Source: Rhodanobacteraceae bacterium (lineage in GTDB: Bacteria; Pseudomonadota; Gammaproteobacteria; Xanthomonadales; SZUA-5). From it: a stretch of 64,000 bases of DNA. The position numbers were made by a program, and so were the translations under genes. Below, in pieces: positions 45,601-54,215 of the stretch. Position 1 is the first letter of the stretch, and every line of letters starts with the position of its first letter. The notes under the pieces are model-generated. The model searched no databases. It saw nothing but the letters and a program-made list of their open reading frames with translations, and had not been told where the DNA came from. The DNA lies in the NCBI GenBank assembly GCA_016713135.1, contig JADJPR010000023.1, positions 62,001-126,000 on the forward strand. The letters are read 5' to 3'.

Positions 45601-46141
45601 GCAGCACGCCGACCTGACCGAGGCGCTGGAAACCCTGGAAGAGGCGATCCGCAAGATCGACCGCGAGACGCGCACGCGCTTCAAGGAAACATTCGACCGC
45701 GTCAATGCCGGCGTGCAGGAGCTGTTCCCGCGCCTGTTCGGCGGCGGCCACGCCTACCTGGAGCTGACCGGCGAGGACCTTTTGTCGACCGGCGTCAACA
45801 TCATCGCGCGCCCGCCCGGCAAGAAGCCCGCCAGCATCGGCCTGCTCTCCGGCGGCGAGAAAGCGCTGACCGCGGTGTCGCTGGTGTTCTCGATTTTCCG
45901 CCTCAACCCCGCGCCGTTCTGCCTGCTCGACGAGGTCGACGCCCCGCTCGACGAAGCCAACGTCGGCCGCTTCAGCCAGATGGTGGTCGAGATGAGCAAG
46001 AGCGTGCAGTTCCTGGTCGTCTCGCACAACAAGGTCACCATGGAAGCCGCCAGCCAGCTCGCCGGCGTCACCATGCGCGAACCCGGCGTGTCGCGCCTGG
46101 TCAGCGTGGACCTGGCAGAGGCCACGCGCCTGGTGGGGTGA
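42644..46141 (+). CDS. smc: chromosome segregation protein SMC
   Basis: An 1165-residue SMC ATPase of normal length that organises and segregates the chromosome, usually with ScpA and ScpB. The N-terminal head has Walker A GPNGCGKSN (31-39) after LAGFKSFVD. Coiled coil runs from about 165 to 500, the hinge lies around 505-650 with GTLLQVEPGWEAAVETALG, and a second coil from about 660 to 1000. The C-terminal head has the signature LLSGGEKALTAVSL and Walker B FCLLDEVDAPLDEANV. ATG 42644 gives the conserved start MRLATVKLAGFKSF. scpAB are not in this window. Confidence 0.95.
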   Translation: MRLATVKLAGFKSFVDATTLHLPTNMTAVVGPNGCGKSNIIDAVKWVLGESAASRLRGDSMTDVIFNGTTERKPVGQASVELIFDNSDASVLGEYAAYNEISVRRVVGRDGQSQYWLNGTKCRRRDVTDLFLGTGLGPRSYAIIEQGMISQIVEAAPEDLRVHLEEAAGISKYKERRKETESRMRATRENLERLKDVSDEVDKQLEHLRRQAKQAERWTELRAEQRKVDAEVKALGWRALSTQLAAEMERLKQAELLVEQLAADQTRNEADTEQARSEHVTAAENFRAVQAEHYQVGAEIARVEQQLAFRRDTVARLKRELIEAGAQRSHLDEQLRLDRDQQTLLAQALEREEPRLTALADAAADRSDALAAAEAALAAWHSRADTLTRTAGDATKAAEVERTRIDYLERQMHQAIKRREILDSETAMLASRGSADELSALRESLQVEEETVETLSAELDARKAAVAGADQSLRGSQAQLNQLRQQLSSARGRLASLEALQHAALGEDRRELTAWLNRHGLQQAPRLGTLLQVEPGWEAAVETALGMALEAIVVDQAATRDLDIASLPKGVLTLVDTAQADATPEPGTLASRVRGPAALVCWLGGIRTAADADAARTLAQGLAPHQSAISPDGHWFGPGWRRIDRGSQGHEGVIQRGREIEALKQEIEAGDERSAELDQLLSQSRTALAEAERARELAQTSLYAAHRKLADFSGKVKSHEGKVEQERQRREAIAREREQLGEQIHQAEQQTREARGKLNGEMARLETLAEERERLEAERQRLTQARESARNGAREAQEGERQLALSVESKRTAARSLAAAIERIQVQLGQLGQRRGQLEQQLEESEGPLPKLEQELRLHLDQRVLVDQRLSAARQALEQLDQKLRKHDFERQRIDHQLAQAREKKSQAQLGEQAIRIKAEALEEALHAEGFERDAVIAELDPAATLPVWEARLADLEQRIKRLEPVNLAAIQELEEQSQRKTYLDAQHADLTEALETLEEAIRKIDRETRTRFKETFDRVNAGVQELFPRLFGGGHAYLELTGEDLLSTGVNIIARPPGKKPASIGLLSGGEKALTAVSLVFSIFRLNPAPFCLLDEVDAPLDEANVGRFSQMVVEMSKSVQFLVVSHNKVTMEAASQLAGVTMREPGVSRLVSVDLAEATRLVG

Positions 46142-46240
46142 GCAACCCGAATCTCTTCCGCGTTTGCTCCGATCAGGCGCCTTCGGGATTCCGTTGGCAT
46201 CTGCGCCTGGCAGGTCCTGACCGGGTGCGCCGGGGGTGGA

Positions 46241-48268
46241 TCACCAGATTTCCACCCGTTCACTCCCGATCCGCACCATCGGATCGCCGCGCGTACACCC
46301 GAAGGCAGAGTGGAACTCGGGCATGTTGGCCAGCGGCGCGTTGACGCGGAAGGCGCCCGGCGCGTGCGGCCCGGTCTGGATGTGCAGGCGCAAGGCTTCG
46401 GGGGTCCAGTTGCGCCGCCACACGCGGGCCCAGCCAAGGAAGAAGCGCTGCTGCGGGGTGTAGCCGTCGATTGCAGACCCGCTGCCGGGCAGAGTCGAAA
46501 CAAATGCCTGGTAGGCGAGGCTGACGCCGCCGAGGTCGGCGATGTTCTCGCCCAGGCTTGCCTTGCCATTGAGCCTGAGGCCGTCGGGCGTTGCAAACTC
46601 GCCGGCCTGCGCGATGAGCCGCTGCGCGCGGCGTTCGAATTCGGCGCGGTCCCGGGTGCTCCACCAGTCGCGCAGCCGGCCCTGCGCATCGAAGCGGCTG
46701 CCGGCATCGTCGAAGGCATGCATCAGTTCGTGTCCGATCACCGCGCCGATGGCGCCGAAATTCAGGGCGTCGTCGGCGTCCGGATCGAAGAACGGCGGCT
46801 GCAGGATGCCGGCCGGAAACACGATCTCGTTCAACAACGGGTTGTAGTAGGCGTTGACCTGCTGCGGCGCGATGTACCACTCGCTGCGGTCCGCCGGACG
46901 GCCCACACGCGCGTACTCCTGCGCCTGGCGGAAACGGTCGAGGGCACGCACGTTGGCGAGTAGCGTGTCCGGCGCCAGGATCAGCCCGGAATGGTCGCGC
47001 CAGCGGTCGGGATAGCCGATCTTCGCGCCGAAGCTGGCCCATTTGCGCAAGGCCTCGGCGCGGCTGCCCTCGCCCAGCCAGGGTAGCGACTCGATGCGAA
47101 GGCGCAGGGCCGAGCGCAATTGCTCGACCAGCGCCAGCATCCGTGCCTTGGCCTCCGGGCGGAAATGGCGCTCGACGAACAACTGCCCCAGCGGCTCTCC
47201 CAGGCGCTGGTTCATCTGCTCGATGGCGCGAATCTCGCGCGGCCGCAGGCGTTTCTGGCCGCGCAGGGTGGCGCCGTAGAAGCGAAAGCTCTCGTCCACC
47301 ATCGCGGCATGCAGGAAGGGCGCGGAATGGCGCAGCAGCTGCCAACGCAGGTACGCGCGCCAGCTCGCCAGCGGCCATTGCGCGATGCCCTGCGCCACCG
47401 TGGAAAAATGCGCCGGGTGCGACAGCGAAAACTGCTGCGCGTGGGCGAGCCCCACGGCGTCCAGGTATCCGCGCCAGTCGAAGCCCGGCGTTGTGGCGCT
47501 CGCCTCGCCCACGCTGCGCAAGTGGTAGCTGCGGGCAGGATCGCGCAGTTCTTCGCGCGAGAGGTGTGCGCGCGCCAGCCGGGTTTCGAGCGCCACGATG
47601 CGCCCCGCGTCGGCCTGCGAGCGGCGCATGCTGCTGCCGGCAAGCGCGAGCATGCGCGCGATGTGCTCGCGATAGGCCTCCAGTTGCCGGCGCGACTCGG
47701 CATCGTGGCGCAGGTAGAAGTCGCGGTTCGGCAGGCCCAGTCCACCCTGGAAGGCATAGGCGATGACCTGTCCGGGGTCCTTCAGGTCAGGCTGCGCCAC
47801 CAGGTGGAACAACACCGGTACCCCGTCCCGGTGCAGGCGCTGGATCAGCGGCTGCAGCTCCGAGCGCGCGCGGATGGCGGCAATCGCGTCCAGGTCGGCC
47901 TGGATCGGCGCAAACTGCAGGGCCTCCAGTTGCGCCGGGTCGGTCGCCGAGCGGAAGAAGCGCCCGACCAGCCACTGCGGCGATCCTTCGGTCGCGTCCC
48001 GCTGCGCCGCCGCCTCGCGCGCGATCCGCAGCAAGCGTTCGTTGTTGCGATCCTCGATCTCGTTGAAACTGCCCCAGCTCGAGTACGCCGGCGGCACCGG
48101 ATTGCGCGCCAACCAGCCGCCGTTGGCGTACTGGTTGAAGTCCTGGCAGGCGGAGACGGCGGGATCCAGGTCACCGGCAACCAGCCCGCTGTCGGCGGCC
48201 TGCGCCGGGACCAGCCAGGCGAACACGGCAAGGCACACGGCCCGGCTGGCGGTGGATCCGGCAATCAC
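46241..48268 (-). CDS. exported M13 family metallopeptidase (PepO/neprilysin-like)
   Basis: A zinc endopeptidase of 675 residues cutting small peptides. A signal peptide (VCLAVFAWLVPAQAA) is followed by the M13 N-terminal block ACQDFNQYANGGW. The catalytic set is VIGHELMHAFDD (HExxH) and GENIADLGG, with the family blocks NAYYNPLLNEIVFPAGIL and the C-terminal region near CTRGDPM. GTG 48268 is the only start that keeps the leader. Downstream it converges on smc with a 99-base gap. Upstream lies the 13-bp tandem repeat region, so its promoter would be near or inside that repeat. Confidence 0.92.
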   Translation of the reverse strand: MIAGSTASRAVCLAVFAWLVPAQAADSGLVAGDLDPAVSACQDFNQYANGGWLARNPVPPAYSSWGSFNEIEDRNNERLLRIAREAAAQRDATEGSPQWLVGRFFRSATDPAQLEALQFAPIQADLDAIAAIRARSELQPLIQRLHRDGVPVLFHLVAQPDLKDPGQVIAYAFQGGLGLPNRDFYLRHDAESRRQLEAYREHIARMLALAGSSMRRSQADAGRIVALETRLARAHLSREELRDPARSYHLRSVGEASATTPGFDWRGYLDAVGLAHAQQFSLSHPAHFSTVAQGIAQWPLASWRAYLRWQLLRHSAPFLHAAMVDESFRFYGATLRGQKRLRPREIRAIEQMNQRLGEPLGQLFVERHFRPEAKARMLALVEQLRSALRLRIESLPWLGEGSRAEALRKWASFGAKIGYPDRWRDHSGLILAPDTLLANVRALDRFRQAQEYARVGRPADRSEWYIAPQQVNAYYNPLLNEIVFPAGILQPPFFDPDADDALNFGAIGAVIGHELMHAFDDAGSRFDAQGRLRDWWSTRDRAEFERRAQRLIAQAGEFATPDGLRLNGKASLGENIADLGGVSLAYQAFVSTLPGSGSAIDGYTPQQRFFLGWARVWRRNWTPEALRLHIQTGPHAPGAFRVNAPLANMPEFHSAFGCTRGDPMVRIGSERVEIW

Positions 48269-48694
48269 GCGATCGGCAACAGGGTCAGCAGGAGACGCCG
48301 GAATTGTCCCGATCGCGGCGGCAGGGGACAGTGCAACAGGTCATTGCCTGAAAGCGGGTGTAGGCGTGAGCAGCGGGTGTTGGTTGTTGGTGTTGGTTGT
48401 TGGTGTTGGTTGTTGGTGTTGGTTGTTGGTGTTGGTTGTTGGTGTTGGTTGTTGGTGTTGGTTGTTGGTGTTGGAAGGAGCGGATGCCCGCCAGTCCGCG
48501 CCAGGCTGCGATTGCCAACATCAGAAGCCAGCAGCAACACCGGTGTTGGTTCCCGGTGTCGGTGTTGGAAAGAGCGGCTCCCTGCCAGCTCGCGCCAGCC
48601 GCTCCAACCAACACCAACAACCAACACCAACACCCGCTTCTGACGCCAACACCAACAACCAACACCAGCTTCTGACGCCAACACCCGCTTCGAC
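48269..48694. repeat. 13-bp minisatellite and its inverted copies
   Basis: This 426-base gap carries no convincing gene. From about 48377 to 48474 the unit GGTGTTGGTTGTT is repeated in tandem about 7.5 times with almost no change. From 48601 to 48670 the reverse-complement words (CCAACACCAACAACC, CCAACACC) occur several times. CCGGTGTTGG and TCGGTGTTGG lie between. The arms could form a long imperfect hairpin. Frames through it encode meaningless Val/Gly/Cys/Trp repeats. It lies between the start of the M13 gene and the stop of the amidohydrolase gene, both on the minus strand. Confidence 0.85.
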
Positions 48695-51600
48695 TTAGTG
48701 CCCGTGCGCCCCGGACTTCGGGCAGTGGCAGGCGCCGGTGGGGCCGTATTCGATGCCGAAGGTCTGGCCGTCACGGTGGCGCTGCCAGTAGAACTCGGGT
48801 GCCGGCAGGCCCTTGCCGCCGACTTCGGCCATGTCGGCCTTGAGGTCGAACAAGCGGCCGTCGACCATCACCATCGCGGTGTTGTCGCTGTCGCGGATGT
48901 CGGCCAGCGGGTTGCCGTCGAGCACCACCAGATCAGCCTGCTTGCCGGCTTCCAGTGAACCGAGCTTCTTGCCGAGGCCGATGTAGTCGGCGCCGTCGAT
49001 GGTCGCCGCGCGCAGGGCTTCGAAGTTGCTGAAGCCGCCCTGGGTGAGCATCCAGATCTCCCAGTGCACGGCGAGGCCCTGCATCTGGCCATGGCCGCCG
49101 GTCTGGATGCGTACACCGGCATCGCGCAGGCGCTTGGCGGACTTGGCCACTTCGATGTGGAAATAGTCCCAGTCCGGCGCGGTCTCCCGGCGGATCGCGC
49201 GCGCGGCGAGTTGCTCCGCCGGGAAGTAGCGGTTCAGGCGCGGCTCTTCCCACACCGGATCGCGCGCATACCACCAGTACTCACCATTGAGGCCACCGTA
49301 GGTCACCACCAGCGTCGGCGTGTTGCGCACATCGGTGCGGCTCATCAGGCCGATGATGTCGCCGTACAGCGGCGCCACCGGCAGGTTGTGCTCAACGCCG
49401 GTAACGCCATCGAGCACCATTGTCAGGTTGTGGTTAAGGGTGGAACCGCCCTCCTCCACCACGAGCATGCCGAGCTCACGCGCGGCGGTGTTGATCTGCT
49501 GGCGCTGGTCGCGGCGCGGCTGGTTGTAGCTCTTCACGCTGAAGGCACCGAGCGCCTGCATGCGCTTGAGGTGGAAGCGCGCGTCGTCGATCGAATCCAC
49601 CACCGCCTTGAAGTCGCCGTCGGCGCCGTACAGGATCGTGCCGGTGCTGTAGACGCGCGGGCCGACCATGCGCCCGGCCTTGACCAGTTCCGCCTGCGAG
49701 AACACGAACTCATTGGTGGCGGACGGGTCGTGCATCGCAGTCACGCCGAAGGCCAGGTTGGCGTAGTAGGCCCAGTTCTGCTGCGGCACCACGCCCTGGC
49801 CGAAGTGCGCGGCGTGCGCATGCGCGTCGACGATGCCGGGCATCAGGGTCTTGCCGGCGACATCGATCACCCGCGCGCCGTTCGGGATCGTCAGTGCAGC
49901 GCGGCTGCCCACCGCATGGATGCGGTCGCCATCGACGATCACCACGCCGTCCTCGATCACTTCCTGGCTCTGCTCCGCATCGCGCATGGTGATCACGCGG
50001 CCACCGACGAAAGCGGTGACGCCGCTCGGCGTGTAGACCGGCTGCTTGAGGCCCACGGCGATCGACTTCGCCTCGCTGGCCTTCGGCAACTCCTTCGGCG
50101 CACCGGGCAGGAAGGCGAACACATCCTTCAGCGCGCGGCTGACGTAGCGGTCGCCGAGCATCCAGTGCAACTGCTGCGCCTCGCCGCTGCCCGACCAGTG
50201 CAGGTAGGAGCCGGCGTCGCCGCTGATCCGGGTCACCGGGATTGCGCTGGTGTCCTTGCTGAGTTCGATGCTGCCGCCGGTGGCCGGCAATGGCGCCACG
50301 TAGGCATTGAACAGTTCGGTGAAGGCGACAAACTTGCGGTCCGGGCTCAGCGCGACGAAATCGACGTACTTGAGGTTGAACACCTCACGCACATCCTCGC
50401 CATGCAGCCCTGCGGACATCAGTTTCTTGCTCAGGCCCTCTCCCGTGAAGAAGTAGATGCGCGAGCCGTCTGCGGAAAACTGCGGGGTCTGCCCGTCCTT
50501 GGCCACGCGCGTCGGCGTGCCGCCGGCGGCCGGGATCCAGAACACGCCGCGCTCGCGCGACCACAGACTGCCGGTCAGGCCACCGCCACCGCTGCGCGCG
50601 TAGACGATGCGCGTGCCATCCGGCGAATACTGCGGGCCGTAGTAGAAGCCGGGTTCGCTGCTGAGCTTGCGCTCGGCGCCGCTCGCCAGGTCGCGCTCGA
50701 TGATGGCCCCCATCGCAGCGTCCGACCATGTCGTGTAAAGCAGCTTGTTGCCATCGGCGCTGAAGCTCGGCTGGTACTCGAACACCCCTGTCGCACTGGT
50801 CAGCCGCTGCGGCTGGCCGTCCGGCAGCGCCTTGCGCCACAGCGATCCGACCGCGTGGAACACCAGCGTACGCCCATCCGGGCTGGTGGCCACGTCGCGG
50901 ATCATCTTCGGGCTGAACTCGCCTTCGTCTACGCGCTGCTCGAAGCGCAGCGGCTGGACCACCTGCTGGTCGATCTCGGCCGTGAACGGGATCTCGACCG
51001 GCTTGCCGTCGGCCACCGACACGCGCCACAGCTTGCCCTGCGCCCAGATCACGATGGACTGCGAATCCGGGGTCCAGTCGAAGTTCGGGTATGGGCCGAA
51101 GATCGCCCAGGCTTCCTGCTGGTCGTGGCTCAGGCCATCCCACAGCGGGCGCACGTCGCCCGATTCGAGGTCCAGCAGGTGCAGCACGGTGCGTTCGCGC
51201 ACGCGCTTGACGAAGGCCAGGGTCTTGCCATCCGGCGACGGCTGCGGACGCACCGCGCCGCCCGGCGTGGCGACCAGCGTCTCGATCTCGCCGGTCTCGC
51301 GGTCCAGCCGGCGGATGGCGTAGATCAGATCGTGCACATTCTTGTTGTACTGGAAGTAGGGGCCGGCGCTGACGTCCTCGCTGAAATAGACGTAGCGGCC
51401 GTCCGGACTGACCGCCGGCTCGCCCAGGTCCTGCTGGTCGTTCTTTTTCTTGGTCAGCTGCAAGCCGTCGCCGCCGCCCACGTGGTACAGCCACAGCTCA
51501 CCGGCGCCGAGCGAGCGCTCGGAACTGAAATGCTTGCGCCCCACCAGGTACTGCCCGTCCGGGGTCCACGCCGGGTTGTTCAGCAGGCGGAAGCTCTCCT

Positions 51601-51985
51601 TGCTGACCTGGGTGGACTTGCCGTCGGAGAGCGTCATGCGCCACAGGTTGTTGCCGCCTGCGCGGTCGGAGGTGTAGGCGATCTGCTTGCCATCCGGCGA
51701 ATAGCGCGGCTGCACGTCGAAGGCCAGGCCCTGGGTCAGGCGCTTCGCCGGTCCGCCGGCGATCGGCAGTTCGTACAAGTCGCCGAGCAAATCGAACACG
51801 ATTCGCTGGCCGTCCGGGCTGACGTCGAGGTTGGTCCAGGTGCTCTCGGACACGCTGAAGCGGATCCGCTTCAGCTCACCCGGCGGCTGGTTGACGTCCC
51901 ACTTGGGGGCTTCCTTGTCCTTGGCCATGACCGGCGCGGGAATCGCCAGCACCAGGCCCAGGGAGATGATTGCCGCACGGATCAT
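48695..51985 (-). CDS. exported amidohydrolase with N-terminal TolB-like propeller
   Basis: A 1096-residue protein with signal peptide IISLGLVLAIPAPVMAKD. Residues about 45-640 are WD40-like/TolB (PD40) propeller blades, for example VSPDGRYVYFSE, YSPDGKQIAYTSDR, TSPDGRTLVFHA, YSPDGTRIVYARS. Residues about 650-1060 are an amidohydrolase domain: AFVGGRVITM, KTLMPGIVDAHAHAAH with the HxH metal motif, VSTLNHN-like STLNHNLTM, GVTGVEHN and SLEAGKQADLVVLDGNPL. The C-terminus contains CHCPKSGAHGH, a Cys/His cluster of unknown role. Relatives are often called TolB-like or imidazolonepropionase-like; the substrate is unknown. Monocistronic. Confidence 0.88.
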   Translation of the reverse strand: MIRAAIISLGLVLAIPAPVMAKDKEAPKWDVNQPPGELKRIRFSVSESTWTNLDVSPDGQRIVFDLLGDLYELPIAGGPAKRLTQGLAFDVQPRYSPDGKQIAYTSDRAGGNNLWRMTLSDGKSTQVSKESFRLLNNPAWTPDGQYLVGRKHFSSERSLGAGELWLYHVGGGDGLQLTKKKNDQQDLGEPAVSPDGRYVYFSEDVSAGPYFQYNKNVHDLIYAIRRLDRETGEIETLVATPGGAVRPQPSPDGKTLAFVKRVRERTVLHLLDLESGDVRPLWDGLSHDQQEAWAIFGPYPNFDWTPDSQSIVIWAQGKLWRVSVADGKPVEIPFTAEIDQQVVQPLRFEQRVDEGEFSPKMIRDVATSPDGRTLVFHAVGSLWRKALPDGQPQRLTSATGVFEYQPSFSADGNKLLYTTWSDAAMGAIIERDLASGAERKLSSEPGFYYGPQYSPDGTRIVYARSGGGGLTGSLWSRERGVFWIPAAGGTPTRVAKDGQTPQFSADGSRIYFFTGEGLSKKLMSAGLHGEDVREVFNLKYVDFVALSPDRKFVAFTELFNAYVAPLPATGGSIELSKDTSAIPVTRISGDAGSYLHWSGSGEAQQLHWMLGDRYVSRALKDVFAFLPGAPKELPKASEAKSIAVGLKQPVYTPSGVTAFVGGRVITMRDAEQSQEVIEDGVVIVDGDRIHAVGSRAALTIPNGARVIDVAGKTLMPGIVDAHAHAAHFGQGVVPQQNWAYYANLAFGVTAMHDPSATNEFVFSQAELVKAGRMVGPRVYSTGTILYGADGDFKAVVDSIDDARFHLKRMQALGAFSVKSYNQPRRDQRQQINTAARELGMLVVEEGGSTLNHNLTMVLDGVTGVEHNLPVAPLYGDIIGLMSRTDVRNTPTLVVTYGGLNGEYWWYARDPVWEEPRLNRYFPAEQLAARAIRRETAPDWDYFHIEVAKSAKRLRDAGVRIQTGGHGQMQGLAVHWEIWMLTQGGFSNFEALRAATIDGADYIGLGKKLGSLEAGKQADLVVLDGNPLADIRDSDNTAMVMVDGRLFDLKADMAEVGGKGLPAPEFYWQRHRDGQTFGIEYGPTGACHCPKSGAHGH

Positions 51986-52064
51986 GCGCGCCCTCGTCAG
52001 CTTTCACGGAAGGCGCCGACGCTAGCACGCCTGCCGGGATACGCGAGGTAGACGATTGCAGCGC

Positions 52065-53057
52065 TCAGCCGGCGGTGGGCGCCTGGGTGCAGAAACGGTC
52101 GCGTTGCGCCGGTTCCGCACGCAAATGCTGACTGAAGTAGTAATCGAGCATCTCGCGGACCCGCGTGTGTTCCGTCTCTGGATAGAAGCTTCCGGTCTGC
52201 GCGATCCACCCGTCCGCGCATTGCGCCAGGGTCTGCTCGCTGGCGGCGCAGGCCAACAGCTCATCGAAGGCATGCCGGTAGCGCGTGAACTCGTCGCGCG
52301 TGAGGTCAGGTCCATGCCCCGGCACCAGGCGCACGAAGGGCATGTCTTCCAGCCCCGCAAGCGCACTGGACCAGCGGGCAGGACAGGCGGTGTCGAAGAA
52401 TGGCACGGGCAAGGTGACCAGGTCCCCGGCGGCCAGCACGCGGCTGCCGCGATCGTAGAGCCACAGATCGCCCTCGGTGACCGCATCGGTCTCGAGGCCG
52501 ATGCGCAATTGCCGGCCGGCGATGCGCCAGTTGCGCGTGCGCGTGATCGGCTCCGTCGGCAGCAAGCGCTCGCCGAGGTCGATCAGGCCGATGTCGACGC
52601 GGTACTTCTCGCGCTCCGCCGCGCGGGTCTTGGGGTCGTCGACCATGGCCACCAGTTGCGCGCGATAGCTGGCCAGCCAGCTGCCGAGCGCATGCTCGAT
52701 GCCGGGACTGGCGTACACCCGCGCGTTCGGGAAGCGCTCGCGGATGAGCGCATTGCCGCCGACGTGGTCCAGGTGCCAGTGCGAGTTGACGATGGCCGCG
52801 ACGCGGCTCAGGTCCTCGTCGACAAAAGCCAGGATGCGCCGCGCGTGCACCGCATGGCGGCCGGTGTCGAACACGATCCAGCCGGTGTCGCCCGACAGCA
52901 ACAGGGAATTGCCATCGGGCTGCGCGCCCGGCACGAAGCTGCCGGGAAGCAGGTAGACATCGTTGGACAGTTGCAGCATGCCGTCGTTGGCCGACACCGG
53001 CGCCGCCGCGCAGACCAGCGCGCAGCAGCCACTCAGGAAGCGCAGCCATGACGTCAT
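52065..53057 (-). CDS. exported metallo-beta-lactamase-fold hydrolase
   Basis: A 330-residue protein with signal peptide WLRFLSGCCALVCAAAPVSA. The metal motif HxHxDH appears as SHWHLDHVGGN, with a later GHG (VPGHGPDL) and Asp in AAGDLVTL. The N-terminal NDVYLLPGSFVPG and FDTGRHAVHARR fit the quinoprotein-relay/SoxH-like and B3-related subgroups. The real substrate (lactam, lactone, thioester or other) cannot be inferred. ATG 53057 is chosen because it starts the leader directly. It is divergent from the YecA/SEC-C gene, with about 140 bases between starts. Confidence 0.87.
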   Translation of the reverse strand: MTSWLRFLSGCCALVCAAAPVSANDGMLQLSNDVYLLPGSFVPGAQPDGNSLLLSGDTGWIVFDTGRHAVHARRILAFVDEDLSRVAAIVNSHWHLDHVGGNALIRERFPNARVYASPGIEHALGSWLASYRAQLVAMVDDPKTRAAEREKYRVDIGLIDLGERLLPTEPITRTRNWRIAGRQLRIGLETDAVTEGDLWLYDRGSRVLAAGDLVTLPVPFFDTACPARWSSALAGLEDMPFVRLVPGHGPDLTRDEFTRYRHAFDELLACAASEQTLAQCADGWIAQTGSFYPETEHTRVREMLDYYFSQHLRAEPAQRDRFCTQAPTAG

Positions 53058-53197
53058 CGGGCAGGTAATGGTGGCGGAAGGACGCGCCGAGCATGCCCGC
53101 AATTGGTGCGCGAAACCTGAGCGGCAGCATAACGATCCCCGCGCGCCCGGATTGACATCGATGCGGGCAGCGCAAGGTGCATCATCTCAGTCATTCG

Positions 53198-54004
<807 letters not shown>

Positions 54005-54010
54005 GGGCAA

Positions 54011-54200
54011 GAGCGGGCTGGGGATTGGGGGCTGGGGGCTTGGGCGCGGAAATCAGCGACTGGCGCAAGACCGACTCTTAATCGGGAGCCGCCTATCGTT
54101 GTCTCAGAGCATGAACCGGGACTTGCAGATTCGCAGCCAGAAGCCGGTCGTACGCCAGTGCTGATCCCGGCGCCCCAGCCCCCAGTCCCCAGCCCCGCTC
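54011..54200. repeat. G-rich/C-rich inverted repeat with G-quadruplex potential
   Basis: The left arm (54011-54044) is GAGCGGG followed by four G-tracts: GGGG-ATT-GGGGG-CT-GGGGG-CTT-GGG at 54020-54044. The right arm (54171-54200) is its near-perfect reverse complement with C-tracts, ending CCAGCCCCGCTC. The 126-base spacer has ordinary composition. Each arm can fold as a G-quadruplex on one strand. It separates the convergent YecA and DUF2333 genes. Confidence 0.75.
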
Positions 54201-54215
54201 CTGCTCCCCCGCGAT

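Noticed and set aside
48377..48474. CRISPR array.
   Set aside because: The 13-bp units are directly tandem with no unique spacers, and no cas genes are present.
48285..48774. Short open frames through the GGTGTTGG repeats encoding Val/Gly/Cys/Trp or Pro/Thr/Asn repeats.
   Set aside because: They follow only from the simple repeat; all frames are open and none has a start signal or complexity.
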